This document shows positions 26,300 to 36,118 of a stretch of 64,000 nucleotides of DNA, piece after piece. A program made the translations under genes and the position numbers. Numbering within the stretch: the stretch's first letter is position 1; every line of letters starts with the position of its first letter. Under the pieces are notes generated by a model. It was not told the DNA's origin. It saw only the letters and a list, made by a program, of their open reading frames with translations, and did not search any database. Source of the DNA: Paenibacillus pasadenensis (GTDB lineage: Bacteria > Bacillota > Bacilli > Paenibacillales > Paenibacillaceae); NCBI RefSeq assembly GCF_023715725.1, contig NZ_JAMBOT010000002.1, forward strand, positions 248,001 through 312,000. The letters are read 5' to 3'.

Positions 26300-29200
26300 A
26301 TGAAAAGAAGAGCGGTGCTTTCCATGCTCTTGGCGGTTGTGCTTGTATTGGGCGCTGTTTCCCCGTTTGGGCCGTCCAGTGCGGCAGCCGAGGAGCCGTC
26401 CGGAGGGACGGAGGGCCAAACAAATGTTGCGCTTGGCAAAAGCGTTACTGCCTCAAGTAGTTATGTCGGCTCCGGCTGGAGCCCGGAGCGGGTTGTGGAC
26501 GGACAACGAACCGGAATCAATACGGGAAGCGGCGACAAAGGCTGGACGAGCAATCCCGCCGACACCAATACGCCCCAGTGGCTATCAATTGATTTTGGCG
26601 CAGCTTACAACATCGATAAAGTTATGCTCTGGCCGCGCGACGACGAGGGACAGAACGTTGGAGCCGGCTTCCCGGTTGGCTTTGACATCAAAATTTCGGT
26701 CGACAATGCGGAATGGACGACCGTAACGAGCAAAACCTACTATCCGGTTCCGGTTGGCGGCGGCGCGCAGACGTTCGAATTCAGCGCTGCAAACGCCCGT
26801 TATGTCAAAGTGGAAGGTACCGATCTGCCCAAGGATGTTTTTCATAAATATGTCATGCAGCTGGCAGAGGTTGAAGTATATGAAACCGTCGTTCCAGTGG
26901 TGGAACAGCCCAATCTGGCGCTGAACAAAACGATTGAGGCGTCTTCCAGTTACGTTGGCTCGGGCTGGAGACCGGAGCTGGCCGTTGACGGCGAAAAAAT
27001 CGGCTCCAATGCGCCAACGGGGAACAAAGGCTGGACGAGCCAGCCGAAATCCAGCGCCCCCGCTTCCGAGTGGATCATGGTTGATCTTGGCTACATGGAC
27101 CGGATTGACAAAATCGTCCTCTGGCCGCGAAACGACGAAGGCCACCATATCGGCGGCGGATTTCCGGTAGATTTTACCGTACAAATTTCCATAGACAAAA
27201 CGACTTGGACTACGGTTGCGACGAAAACGGATTATCCGGCTCCAACGCAAGGGGGAGGGCAGGCGTTCGGCTTCGCTTCCGCTTACGCCCGTTACGTCAA
27301 AATCGAGGCGACGGAGCTGTCCAAAGACGATTTTAATACCTACGTCATGCAGGTAGCCGAGCTTGAGGTGCTGCAGGCGATTAGCCAGCTTAGCGATCAG
27401 GAAGCGGTTGACGTCGGACATGGGTGGCTGACGCTTGAGGGTACGACGAACATTTATACGAATATGACATTGCCAACCTCCAGCATGGAGAACACGCAAG
27501 TTACATGGGAAAGCTCGCATTCCGACTATTTGCGCGGTGACGGCAAGCTGATGAAACGCCCGGCCTGGAATGAAGGCGCGCTGACGGTAACGCTCACGGC
27601 AACGGTAAAAAAAGGAACGGCAAGCAAAACGAAAGACTTCCCCGTCACGCTAAAGCCGTATCCGAACGTGGCTCCGGAGGCACCGAACACGTTTAAGGTT
27701 GCCGTATTCTGGCCGCCAACGAAGGATTACGTGAACGCGCAGCAGTATGATTACTTGCAGGAAGCAAACGTGAATTTCATCGAAGTGGTGGAAACGGGTG
27801 ACCTTACCTCGGTCGAAGTGAACGACAGAATGCTTGATCTGGCCGGAGAAAGAGGCATGAAGGTAAGCGTGACGAACACCGAGGACCTGTCCAGCGTGTC
27901 CGATCACGAGGTTGAGGAGTTTGTGAATCACTTCAAGCCTCATCCGGCAACCGGCGGTTATTTCATCCGTGATGAACCGGTGGCGTTTAAGGACTTTCAT
28001 GATTCCGCGCGGCTGTACAAAAAAGTCAAAGAGATGGACCCGGCCCGTCTCGCGCATCTGAATTTGCTGCCGGGCAGCGATCACTGGGCGACCTGGACCG
28101 GTCTTGTCGGTGCGGAAAATATCGAGTTTCTGACCTTTGACTCTTATCCGTTCGGTATTAACGGCATGGGCCAGGATTTTTACTACTTGCTGGACCGCAT
28201 CCGCAAAATAGGCTTAAAAAACAATTATAAAACGGCGGGATACCTGCAAAGCGTCGGCATCGAAAACAGGCTGATCCGGCCGACTCCGGAAATTATCCGT
28301 TACGAAGTATACCTAAACCTGGCCTACGGCCTCAAAAAGCTGACCTGGTTCACCTGGTGGACACCGACGAACCGCGGCGAGCCGTTCACGACGGCGATCA
28401 TTACCCCGGACGGCCAAAAGACCGATTTGTTTGAGCCGGTCAAAAAAATGAACAGCGTCATGCTGAAGCTGGGCACCACGCTGCTGGACCTGGACGCGAA
28501 GGACGTCTATCATTACGGGCAAATTCCAGAGAATACTGTTCAGCTGCCGTCCAGCTTCTACTTCCAGCCGGTGTCCGCACCGAACTCCGGAGACGATATG
28601 GTCATTTCGAATTTTGTCCACAAAGATACTGGACGGCGTTATGTGATGGTCGTGAACAAATCGATGACAACGAGCAAAAACTTCACTTTTGCCATAAACA
28701 GCACTACCGGCATCACTAGCGTTACCGAGGTATCAAACGTAACAGGCGCGGAAATCGCCACGAACTTCAACCCGGCCACTTCGCAGCTTTCGGCCGGCTT
28801 CCAACCGGGCGAGGGCAGACTGTACGCCATGCCGGAAACGTTCATCCGCCACTATCCTGTGCAGGCGGACGTGTCGCAGCTGACCAATCCTTCGCCGGAT
28901 AATCTGGCTTTTGGCAAAAAAGCAGCCGGAAGCAGCGATATTGGCGTGGAATGGGGCTGGAACGCGCCGTTTGCGGTAGACGGCAAGCGTTACTCAACAC
29001 CGGCTGCTAACGGGTGGAGCAACACGCTTGACACAGGTGTGAATCATACGGAATGGTTTACGATTGACCTGGGCTCCGAACAGGAAGTTGGAGCGGTCAG
29101 CCTGTTCCCGAGAACGGATCAAGGCAACGCTGGAACGGGCTTCCCGGTTGATTACAACATCCAGGTCTCCACTGACAACGTGAGCTGGACGACTGTTCAT

Positions 29201-31102
29201 ACGACCCAGGATGACACGGAAAGACCGGCAACAAGACGGAACATAACGTTCCCTTCCGTCAACGCCAGATACGTCAAGGTAGAAGCAACCGAGCTTGGCA
29301 AGGACAACGGCAATAATTTCAGAGTGCAGTTTGCCGAAGTCGAAGTGTATAAAGATGCTGCAGGCTTCTCCAATCTTCGGGCAAAACAGCTGCCGTCGGA
29401 TCTGTATGCAGGCTCGGAAGCTGAACTTACTCTCGGACGACTGCAGCCGGACGGCTCCGTGCAAGCGATTAGCGGTCCAGCGGCTTTCAGCAGCAGCGAT
29501 TCATCCGTCGCCGCAGTTAACGCTCAAGGCGTCGTAACGGGAGCAGCCCCAGGCGTGGCTGTCATATCCGTCACAGTTCCGGGTGAAGCCGGAGGGGAAG
29601 AAACAAAAACCTTCTCCGTAACGGTGCGGCAGCTGGCGGATTCTTGGAACGTTGCCTTTAAAGGCGGAGCCGACGGAAAAGTAGACTCGCTGCCTGGCGG
29701 AAGTTTTCAAATTCAGGCTGCGGGCAGCGGAGCTGAAGCATTGAACGAGCAATTCGTGTTTGTAAATAAAACCGTTAGCACTGCTTCGCAGATTACGGTG
29801 ACATCCGAAATCCAATCTGTCCTCTATGCGGGTACAGGAACGGCTGGATTAAACGGCAAAACCGGCGTTATGCTGAGTGCGGTTCCTTCCGACGCGAGCA
29901 GCTCTCCTTATGCTTACTTGTCCGTGAATTCGGAAGGCAGAACGGAATTAACGGTTCGAGACAGCAGCGGCAACGGGACCAGTATCGAAGGTGATTATGC
30001 CGCCTTCCCGATTGAGCTGAAGCTATCTAGAAGCGGCAATCAAGTCAGCGGATACTATAAAAAAGCCAACGATTGGATTCCAATCAACGGAACTTCTGCT
30101 GCTTCTACTTTGGCTGTATCCAGTGAGATTGCGTTGACCCTTGGAGGTATTGCAGCAGCGTCAAATACGGAAGGCAGCTACAGCAGCTCGATTGCAACAG
30201 CGCCTGTTATTTCAACGTCGGCAACACCTACGCCAGCGCCGACCACGACGCCAACGCCAGCGCCGACAACGACGCCAACACCAGCGCCGACCACAACGCC
30301 AACGCCAGCGCCGACCACGACGCCAACGCCAGCGCCGACAACAACGCCAACACCAGCGCCGACAACAACGCCAACACCAGCGCCGACAACAACGCCAACA
30401 CCAGCGCCGACAACAACGCCAACACCAGCGCCGACCACGACGCCAACGCCAGCGCCGACAACGACGCCAACACCAGCGCCGACCACGACGCCAACGCCAG
30501 CGCCGACAGCGACGCCAACGCCGACAGCGACGCCAACGCCATCATCGACACCAGTGCCGTGGACGGACCTGACTGTCGGGCACTGGGCGGCAAAGCTCAT
30601 TCAAAAAGCGGTTGAGCTAAACATTGTCAGAGGGTTCACGGACGGATCGTTTAAGCCGAACAAAGAAACGACGCGCGGAGAGTTTGCGGCCATGCTGGGA
30701 AGGGCTCTTAAGCTGGATGAAGCCTCAAACGAAGCTCCAGCTTTTGCCGATCAAGCCAGCATACCGGATTGGGCCAGGCCGTTTGTATCCCAATTGGTCG
30801 AAAAGGGCGTAATTAACGGATTCGAGGATAATACCTTCCGAACTGGGAAATCGATGACTCGGACCGAAATGGTTGTTATCGTGGTAAAAGCGCTGGGGAT
30901 CAAGGCGGACCAGTCAGCGCAATTATCCATGTTTACCGATGCAGCGCAAATACCGTCATGGGCTGGACCTTATGTCGCTGCGGCTTATGATGCCGGGCTT
31001 GTGCAAGGGAAGGAACACGGGCAGTTTGATCCCGGCGCATCCGCCACTCGTGCGGAGGCAGTTACCATGATTATGAGATTGCTGGAACTAATGAACAAAT
31101 AG
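26300..31102 (+). CDS. giant S-layer-anchored surface protein with discoidin domains and a TIM-barrel-like core
   Basis: Secreted, wall-attached protein of 1600 residues, probably a carbohydrate-active enzyme. ATG 26300 lies seven bases after GAGGAGGG. In order: signal peptide (1-30), two F5/8 type C (discoidin-like) domains (about 42-195 and 205-362), an Ig-like segment (363-452), a core of about 400 residues starting [13 protein letters not shown] that looks like a TIM barrel and has YFIRDEP and FLTFDSYPF, a third F5/8 C domain (about 866-1017), a Big_2-like domain (1027-1110), a laminin-G-like module (1112-1300), about twelve TPTPAPTT repeats and three SLH domains (about 1420-1600; [32 protein letters not shown]). 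The Glu of RDEP recalls the acid/base Glu of clan-A hydrolases, but I cannot assign a family. A terminator follows at 31124-31167. Confidence 0.88.
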   Translation: MKRRAVLSMLLAVVLVLGAVSPFGPSSAAAEEPSGGTEGQTNVALGKSVTASSSYVGSGWSPERVVDGQRTGINTGSGDKGWTSNPADTNTPQWLSIDFGAAYNIDKVMLWPRDDEGQNVGAGFPVGFDIKISVDNAEWTTVTSKTYYPVPVGGGAQTFEFSAANARYVKVEGTDLPKDVFHKYVMQLAEVEVYETVVPVVEQPNLALNKTIEASSSYVGSGWRPELAVDGEKIGSNAPTGNKGWTSQPKSSAPASEWIMVDLGYMDRIDKIVLWPRNDEGHHIGGGFPVDFTVQISIDKTTWTTVATKTDYPAPTQGGGQAFGFASAYARYVKIEATELSKDDFNTYVMQVAELEVLQAISQLSDQEAVDVGHGWLTLEGTTNIYTNMTLPTSSMENTQVTWESSHSDYLRGDGKLMKRPAWNEGALTVTLTATVKKGTASKTKDFPVTLKPYPNVAPEAPNTFKVAVFWPPTKDYVNAQQYDYLQEANVNFIEVVETGDLTSVEVNDRMLDLAGERGMKVSVTNTEDLSSVSDHEVEEFVNHFKPHPATGGYFIRDEPVAFKDFHDSARLYKKVKEMDPARLAHLNLLPGSDHWATWTGLVGAENIEFLTFDSYPFGINGMGQDFYYLLDRIRKIGLKNNYKTAGYLQSVGIENRLIRPTPEIIRYEVYLNLAYGLKKLTWFTWWTPTNRGEPFTTAIITPDGQKTDLFEPVKKMNSVMLKLGTTLLDLDAKDVYHYGQIPENTVQLPSSFYFQPVSAPNSGDDMVISNFVHKDTGRRYVMVVNKSMTTSKNFTFAINSTTGITSVTEVSNVTGAEIATNFNPATSQLSAGFQPGEGRLYAMPETFIRHYPVQADVSQLTNPSPDNLAFGKKAAGSSDIGVEWGWNAPFAVDGKRYSTPAANGWSNTLDTGVNHTEWFTIDLGSEQEVGAVSLFPRTDQGNAGTGFPVDYNIQVSTDNVSWTTVHTTQDDTERPATRRNITFPSVNARYVKVEATELGKDNGNNFRVQFAEVEVYKDAAGFSNLRAKQLPSDLYAGSEAELTLGRLQPDGSVQAISGPAAFSSSDSSVAAVNAQGVVTGAAPGVAVISVTVPGEAGGEETKTFSVTVRQLADSWNVAFKGGADGKVDSLPGGSFQIQAAGSGAEALNEQFVFVNKTVSTASQITVTSEIQSVLYAGTGTAGLNGKTGVMLSAVPSDASSSPYAYLSVNSEGRTELTVRDSSGNGTSIEGDYAAFPIELKLSRSGNQVSGYYKKANDWIPINGTSAASTLAVSSEIALTLGGIAAASNTEGSYSSSIATAPVISTSATPTPAPTTTPTPAPTTTPTPAPTTTPTPAPTTTPTPAPTTTPTPAPTTTPTPAPTTTPTPAPTTTPTPAPTTTPTPAPTTTPTPAPTTTPTPAPTATPTPTATPTPSSTPVPWTDLTVGHWAAKLIQKAVELNIVRGFTDGSFKPNKETTRGEFAAMLGRALKLDEASNEAPAFADQASIPDWARPFVSQLVEKGVINGFEDNTFRTGKSMTRTEMVVIVVKALGIKADQSAQLSMFTDAAQIPSWAGPYVAAAYDAGLVQGKEHGQFDPGASATRAEAVTMIMRLLELMNK
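30226..30545. repeat. 24-base coding tandem repeat (Thr-Pro-rich linker)
   Basis: About twelve copies of a unit encoding TPTPAPTT, with silent differences limited mainly to ACA/ACG and ACC/ACA codons. The stretch forms an extended, probably glycosylated wall-spanning linker before the SLH domains. Copy number is likely to vary between strains. Confidence 0.9.
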
Positions 31103-31123
31103 AACATCTAAGGAAAAAACAAT

Positions 31124-31167
31124 AACGGGAGGAGGTGAGTTAAGCTCAGCTTTCTCCCGTTTTTTTG
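31124..31167 (+). terminator. Rho-independent terminator after the SLH-anchored protein gene
   Basis: AACGGGAG pairs with CTCCCGTT with an additional inner pairing (GAGTTAAGCTC), followed by TTTTTTT. Confidence 0.8.
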
Positions 31168-31183
31168 TGGCAGTACGTCTTCT

Positions 31184-31206
31184 AAGGCCGGCCTATGGCG
31201 CAGCGA
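31184..31206. repeat. right-end fragment of the dispersed inverted-repeat element
   Basis: AAGGCCGGCCTATGGCGCAG matches the right end of the elements at 49906-50036 and 59408-59541 with a few changes. Only the terminal 23 bases remain. Confidence 0.4.
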
Positions 31207-31262
31207 CATCTTTCACCGAATAAAACAGACCGATTCCGAATTATCTGTCCTTTTCGCCGGAT

Positions 31263-31276
31263 TGAAAGCTCTTACA
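31263..31276. promoter_or_regulatory. cre-like site and shared leader of the second giant protein gene
   Basis: TGAAAGCTCTTACA, identical to the site at 26234-26247, followed by the same leader up to the start codon. One mismatch to the CcpA pattern. Confidence 0.45.
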
Positions 31277-31328
31277 ATAGAGTTCGTACCATCGCTTTAT
31301 CAGTTCAATTTTCGAGGAGGGATCATTG

Positions 31329-34300
31329 ATGAAAAGAAGAGCGGTGCTTTCCATGCTCTTGGCGGTTGCGCTTATGCTCGGAGCCGTCTCTCCATTCGGG
31401 CCGTCTAAGGCGGCTGCCGAGGAGATGCAAACAAATCTTGCTCTCGGCAAGACCGTAACCGCATCAAGCAGTTATGTCGGTTCAGGCTGGAGTCCGGCGC
31501 GGGCCGTAGACGGCCAACGGACCGGCGTCAACACGGCAAGCGGCGACAAGGGCTGGACCAGCACGCCAGTTGCCAGCAACCCGGGAACGGAATGGCTAAC
31601 CGTTGATCTTGGAGCGTCCTACAGCATGGATAAAGTTGTGCTCTGGCCGCGTAACGACCAGGGGCAAAATGTAGGGATGGGTTTCCCGGCCAGCTTCAAC
31701 ATCAAAGTATCAACCGACAATTTAACCTGGACCACGGTGGCAAACGAGACCAACTATCCTGCGCCTGTCAGCGGCGGCGCGCAAACGTTCAGCTTCAGCG
31801 CGGCCAACGCCCGTTACGTTAAGGTAGAGGGCACCGTTTTGTCCAAGGATGTTTTTCAGGCGTATGTGATGCAGCTGGCGGAGGTAGAGATCTATCCAGT
31901 TCCGACTGTCCAGGCAAATCTTGCGCTGAATAAACCAATCGAAGCTTCCTCCAGCTACGTCGGCTCGGGCTGGAGACCGGAGCTGGCCGTGGACGGTGTT
32001 AAAATCGGCTCCAATACGGCGACCGGGGATAAAGGCTGGACGAGCCAGCCGAAATCCAGCGCCCCCGCTTCCGAGTGGATCATGGTAGATCTTGGCTACG
32101 TGGACCGGATCGACAAAGTGGTTTTATGGCCGCGAAACGACGAGGGCCAGCATATCGGCAGCGGTTTTCCGATTGATTTTACTATCAAAGCCTCCACGGA
32201 TAAAACGACTTGGACAACGGTCGCAACCAAAACGGATTATCCGGCTCCATCGCAAGCAGGCGGACAGGCAATCGGCTTCACCTCCGCTTACGCCCGTTAT
32301 GTGAAAATCGAGGCGACGGAGCTGTCTAAGGACGACTTCAACGCCTACGTCATGCAATTGGCCGAGCTTGAGGTTCTGCAGGCGATCAGCCAGCTGACCG
32401 ATCAGGAAGCGGTGGACGCCGGACATCAATGGCTGACGCTGACGGGCACGACTAATATTTATACCAATATGACGCTGCCGACATTTAGTATGGAGAATAC
32501 GCAGGTTACCTGGGCAAGCTCACACCCCGCCTATTTGCGCGGCGACGGCAAATTAATGAACCGGCCTGCCTGGAATGAAGGCGCGCTGACGGTAACGCTC
32601 ACGGCAACGGTGAAAAAAGGAACGGCAAGCAAAACGAAAGACTTCCCCGTCACACTAAAGCCGTATCCGAACGTGGCTCCGGAGGCTCCAAACACGTTTA
32701 AGGTTGCCGTATTCTGGCCGCCAACGAAGGATTACGTGAACGCGCAGCAGTATGATTACTTGCAGGAAGCAAACGTGAATTTCATCGAAGTGGTGGAAAC
32801 AGGTGACCTCACCTCGGTCGAAGTGAACGACAGAATGCTTGATCTGGCCGGAGAAAGAGGTATGAAGGTCAGCGTGACGAACACTGAGGACCTGTCCAGC
32901 GTGTCCGATCACGAGGTTGAGGAGTTTGTGAATCACTTCAAGCCGCATCCGGCAACCGGCGGTTACTTCATCCGGGATGAACCGGTGGCGTTTAAGGATT
33001 TCCATGATTCCGCGCGGCTGTACAAAAAAGTCAAAGAGATGGACCCGGCCCGCCTTGCGCATCTGAATCTGCTGCCGGGCAGCGATCACTGGGCGACCTG
33101 GACCGGTCTTGTCGGTGCCGAAAATATCGAGTTTCTGACGTTTGACTCCTATCCGTTCGGCATTAACGGCATGGGCCAGGATTTTTACTACTTGCTTGAC
33201 CGAATTCGCAAATTAGGCTTGAAAAACAATTATAAAACGGCGGGATATCTGCAAAGCGTCGGTATCGACAACCGGCTGATCCGGCCGACTCCGGAAATTA
33301 TCCGTTACGAAGTATACCTGAACCTGGCCTACGGCCTCAAAAAGCTGACCTGGTTCACCTGGTGGACACCGACGAACCGCGGCGAGCCGTTCACGACGGC
33401 GATCATTACGGCGGACGGCCAAAAGACCGATCTGTTCGAGCCGGTCAAACAGATGAACAGCGTCATGCTGAAGCTGGGCACCACGCTGCTGAACCTGGAC
33501 GCAAAGGATGTCTACCATTATGGCCAGATTCCAGAGAACACCGTTCAGCTGCCGTCCAGCTTCTACTTCCAGCCGGTGTCCGCACCGAACTCCGGAGACG
33601 ACATGGTCATTTCGAATTTTGTCCACAAAGATACCGGACGGCGTTATGTGATGGTCGTGAACAAATCGATGACAACGAGCAAAAACTTCACTTTTGCCAT
33701 AAACAGCACTACCGGCATCACTAGCGTTACCGAGGTATCAAACGTAACAGGCGCGGAAATCGCCACGAACTTCAACCCGGCCACTTCGCAGCTGTCGGCC
33801 AGCTTCCAGCCGGGCGAGGGCAGACTGTACGCCATGCCGGAAACGTTCATTCGCCACTATCCGGCGCTAGCGGATGTATCGCAGCTGAATAATCCATCGC
33901 CGGATAATCTGGCCTTTGGCAAAAAAGCGGTTGGAAGCACCGACACAGGCGTGGAATGGGGCTGGAACGCGCCGTTTGCCATTGACGGCAAACGCAATTC
34001 AACCCAGTCTTCATACGGCTGGAGCAATTCGCTTGATCTTGGCGTCAATCATACGGAGTGGATTACGATCGATCTGGGCTCCACCCAGCAAATTGGCGCG
34101 GTCAGCCTATTCCCGAGAACGGATCAATGGCATGAAGGAACAGGCTTCCCGGTTGATTACACCGTTCAGGTATCTTCCGACAACGTAAACTGGACGACTG
34201 TTCATACAACTCAGGACTACACGGAGAGACCGGCAACAAGGCGGAACATAACGTTCCCTTCCGTCAATGCCAGATATGTCAAGGTCGAAGCGACCGAACT

Positions 34301-35213
34301 AGGCAAGGATAACTACAATAATTTCCGTATGCAGTTTGCGGAGGTTGAGGTGTATAAAGATGCTGCGGGTTTCTCCAATTTAAGAGCGAAGCAGCTTCCA
34401 TCCGACTTGTACGTAGGCGCGCAAAGCACGCTGACCCTTGGACGCCTGCAAACGGACGGTACTTTGCAAACGATCAGCGGCCAAACAAGCTTCAGCAGCA
34501 GCAACCCGTCCGTTGCCTCGGTTAATGCTCAAGGCGTTGTAACAGGAGTTGCCGCAGGAACGACCACCATTGCCGTTACAGTACCGGGAGCAGGCGGCGG
34601 CACGGAAACGAAAAGCTTCGCGGTTACAGTGAGACAATTTGCAGCCCCGTGGAGCGTTAGCTTTATCGGCGGCGCCGACGGCAAAGCCGACGTTCAGCCA
34701 AACGGAAGTTATCGTATTCAGGCGTCCGGCAGCGGGACCGGGCAGACAAGCGAGCAATTTGTATTTGTGAATAAAACGGTGAACAATACGGTGAACAATA
34801 CTTCGCCAGTAACACTGACGTCTAACATTGAATCGCTGCGTTATGCAGGTGCGGGAATCTCAAGCGGCAAAACAGGCATTATGCTGCGCAGCGCCGGCAC
34901 GGCTCCTCAGCCGTCCAGCGTGTTGCTGTCCGTCAACGCTGAAGGACGGACAGAGCTGTCCTACCGCAACTCGTCGGGGACAATAACAACAATCAACGGC
35001 GATTATGTAAAACTGCCGGTTGAGCTTAAGCTGGAGAAACAAGCTAACACGGTCACGGGTTATTATAAAAAGGGAACGTCGTGGGTTCCGATTAAAACGA
35101 ATGCCGCGCAATCTTCCGTTACGGTAAGCTTTACGGGCACGCTGACCGGCGGCCTCGCTTCCTATTCGAGCGTGTCCAATTCGTTTAGCGACGCAGTTGC
35201 ATCGATATCCTAA
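31329..35213 (+). CDS. giant secreted protein, paralogue lacking SLH anchor
   Basis: Secreted protein of 1294 residues, paralogue of 26300-31102. ATG 31329 is seven bases after GAGGAGGG. It has the same order: signal peptide, two F5/8 C domains, Ig-like segment, TIM-barrel-like core, third F5/8 C domain, Big_2-like domain and laminin-G-like module, but stops there without Thr-Pro linker or SLH domains, so it should be released or bound only through its sugar-binding domains. Protein and DNA identity to the first copy is near total across the core (around 32590-33890) but clearly lower in the flanking F5/8 C and C-terminal modules. Insertion of a repeated NNTV motif marks the laminin-G-like module. 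It is monocistronic with a terminator at 35219-35252. Function is inferred as polysaccharide binding and cleavage; no characterised family recognised for the core. Confidence 0.88.
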   Translation: MKRRAVLSMLLAVALMLGAVSPFGPSKAAAEEMQTNLALGKTVTASSSYVGSGWSPARAVDGQRTGVNTASGDKGWTSTPVASNPGTEWLTVDLGASYSMDKVVLWPRNDQGQNVGMGFPASFNIKVSTDNLTWTTVANETNYPAPVSGGAQTFSFSAANARYVKVEGTVLSKDVFQAYVMQLAEVEIYPVPTVQANLALNKPIEASSSYVGSGWRPELAVDGVKIGSNTATGDKGWTSQPKSSAPASEWIMVDLGYVDRIDKVVLWPRNDEGQHIGSGFPIDFTIKASTDKTTWTTVATKTDYPAPSQAGGQAIGFTSAYARYVKIEATELSKDDFNAYVMQLAELEVLQAISQLTDQEAVDAGHQWLTLTGTTNIYTNMTLPTFSMENTQVTWASSHPAYLRGDGKLMNRPAWNEGALTVTLTATVKKGTASKTKDFPVTLKPYPNVAPEAPNTFKVAVFWPPTKDYVNAQQYDYLQEANVNFIEVVETGDLTSVEVNDRMLDLAGERGMKVSVTNTEDLSSVSDHEVEEFVNHFKPHPATGGYFIRDEPVAFKDFHDSARLYKKVKEMDPARLAHLNLLPGSDHWATWTGLVGAENIEFLTFDSYPFGINGMGQDFYYLLDRIRKLGLKNNYKTAGYLQSVGIDNRLIRPTPEIIRYEVYLNLAYGLKKLTWFTWWTPTNRGEPFTTAIITADGQKTDLFEPVKQMNSVMLKLGTTLLNLDAKDVYHYGQIPENTVQLPSSFYFQPVSAPNSGDDMVISNFVHKDTGRRYVMVVNKSMTTSKNFTFAINSTTGITSVTEVSNVTGAEIATNFNPATSQLSASFQPGEGRLYAMPETFIRHYPALADVSQLNNPSPDNLAFGKKAVGSTDTGVEWGWNAPFAIDGKRNSTQSSYGWSNSLDLGVNHTEWITIDLGSTQQIGAVSLFPRTDQWHEGTGFPVDYTVQVSSDNVNWTTVHTTQDYTERPATRRNITFPSVNARYVKVEATELGKDNYNNFRMQFAEVEVYKDAAGFSNLRAKQLPSDLYVGAQSTLTLGRLQTDGTLQTISGQTSFSSSNPSVASVNAQGVVTGVAAGTTTIAVTVPGAGGGTETKSFAVTVRQFAAPWSVSFIGGADGKADVQPNGSYRIQASGSGTGQTSEQFVFVNKTVNNTVNNTSPVTLTSNIESLRYAGAGISSGKTGIMLRSAGTAPQPSSVLLSVNAEGRTELSYRNSSGTITTINGDYVKLPVELKLEKQANTVTGYYKKGTSWVPIKTNAAQSSVTVSFTGTLTGGLASYSSVSNSFSDAVASIS

Positions 35214-35218
35214 TATGG

Positions 35219-35252
35219 TTCCGGCTCCGGGCATACCGGAGCCGGATTTTTT
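35219..35252 (+). terminator. Rho-independent terminator after the second giant protein gene
   Basis: TTCCGGCTCCGG pairs with CCGGAGCCGGA around a short loop, followed by TTTTTT. Confidence 0.85.
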
Positions 35253-35349
35253 GTATCGAAATGTACACGATGGAGCAAAATTTTGTTATTCCCTTTGCCG
35301 CATTTGCTGCTTATTATCCTTATAATGGGTTCATAACGACATATCAATG

Positions 35350-35406
35350 CATTCACATAATTTCACATAATCTTTTGATATTTTGGCTGAAATCGTTTGT
35401 TAGACT
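35350..35406 (+). promoter_or_regulatory. operator and promoter of the OmpR-type two-component/transport operon
   Basis: Three boxes repeat every ten bases: ATTCACATAA, TTTCACATAA, TCTTTTGATA (35351-35380). CATAAT starts at 35366, exactly 35 bases before the -10 box TAGACT (35401-35406). The same arrangement and distance occur at four binding-protein units downstream (42349, 43895, 45456, 45929), so the product of this operon is the likely regulator. No consensus -35 box is present, which suits activation. Confidence 0.7.
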
Positions 35407-35437
35407 TAGGCCAGGAACGAAAAGGAGCTACTTCCTC

Positions 35438-36118
35438 ATGTATACGATCTACCTTGTCGAAGACGATATGAACCTAAATCAAATTCTTGCTTATTATTTA
35501 CAGCAGGAAGGCTGGGATGTCGTTACCTTTTTGAATGGAGAAGACGCCAAACAGGCAATCGGCGACAATCCGCAGCTGTGGATTCTCGATATAATGATGC
35601 CGGGCATGGACGGCTACCAGCTGCTCAAAGAAATCAAGCTTCAGAATAACAGCGCGCCGATTATCTTTATTTCGGCCCGGGACGCCGATCTGGACCGCAT
35701 TGTCGGCCTGGAGCTTGGAAGCGACGATTATTTGGCCAAGCCGTTTCTGCCGCGGGAGCTTGTCATTCGCGCCCGCAAGCTGCTGGAGCGCATATATGGC
35801 CAGCCCGACCGGGAAAGCGCCACGCTCAAGACATTTAAGGTAGCCGCTTATTTAATTGAAGGGCGAGCCAGAAGCGTCAAAAATGAGCTTGGAGAAAACA
35901 TTGATTTGACGGCAAGAGAGTTTGATCTGCTTATGTATTTTGTGCTTCATCCCGGACAGCTAATTCAGCGGGAGCAGGTACTGAGGCAAATTTGGGGGGA
36001 GGACTTCTACGGAACGGACCGCGTCGTCGACGACCTGATTCGGCGTTTGCGCAAAAAAATGCCGGAACTTAGGCTCGAAACGGTATACGGCTCCGGCTAC
36101 AGGCTGGTGAAAGCATGA
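35438..36118 (+). CDS. OmpR/PhoB-type response regulator
   Basis: Winged-helix response regulator of 226 residues. I use ATG 35438, ten bases after AAAGGAG. The receiver has the acidic pair at 9-10, phosphoacceptor D51 in WILDIMMPGMDG and lysine in YLAKPFLPREL; the winged helix (about 135-225) contains LTAREFDLLMYF and GTDRVVDDLIRRLRKK. Its stop overlaps the kinase start by four bases (ATGA). Members of this family bind tandem direct repeats, and the 10-base-spaced boxes at its own promoter and at four others in the locus fit that mode, so autoregulation and control of the binding-protein cluster are inferred. Confidence 0.94.
   Translation: MYTIYLVEDDMNLNQILAYYLQQEGWDVVTFLNGEDAKQAIGDNPQLWILDIMMPGMDGYQLLKEIKLQNNSAPIIFISARDADLDRIVGLELGSDDYLAKPFLPRELVIRARKLLERIYGQPDRESATLKTFKVAAYLIEGRARSVKNELGENIDLTAREFDLLMYFVLHPGQLIQREQVLRQIWGEDFYGTDRVVDDLIRRLRKKMPELRLETVYGSGYRLVKA

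Noticed and set aside
30178-30600. Minus-strand Gly/Val-repeat protein opposite the Thr-Pro linker
   Set aside because: It is a by-product of the 24-base repeat read backwards; the low-complexity product has no ribosome site.
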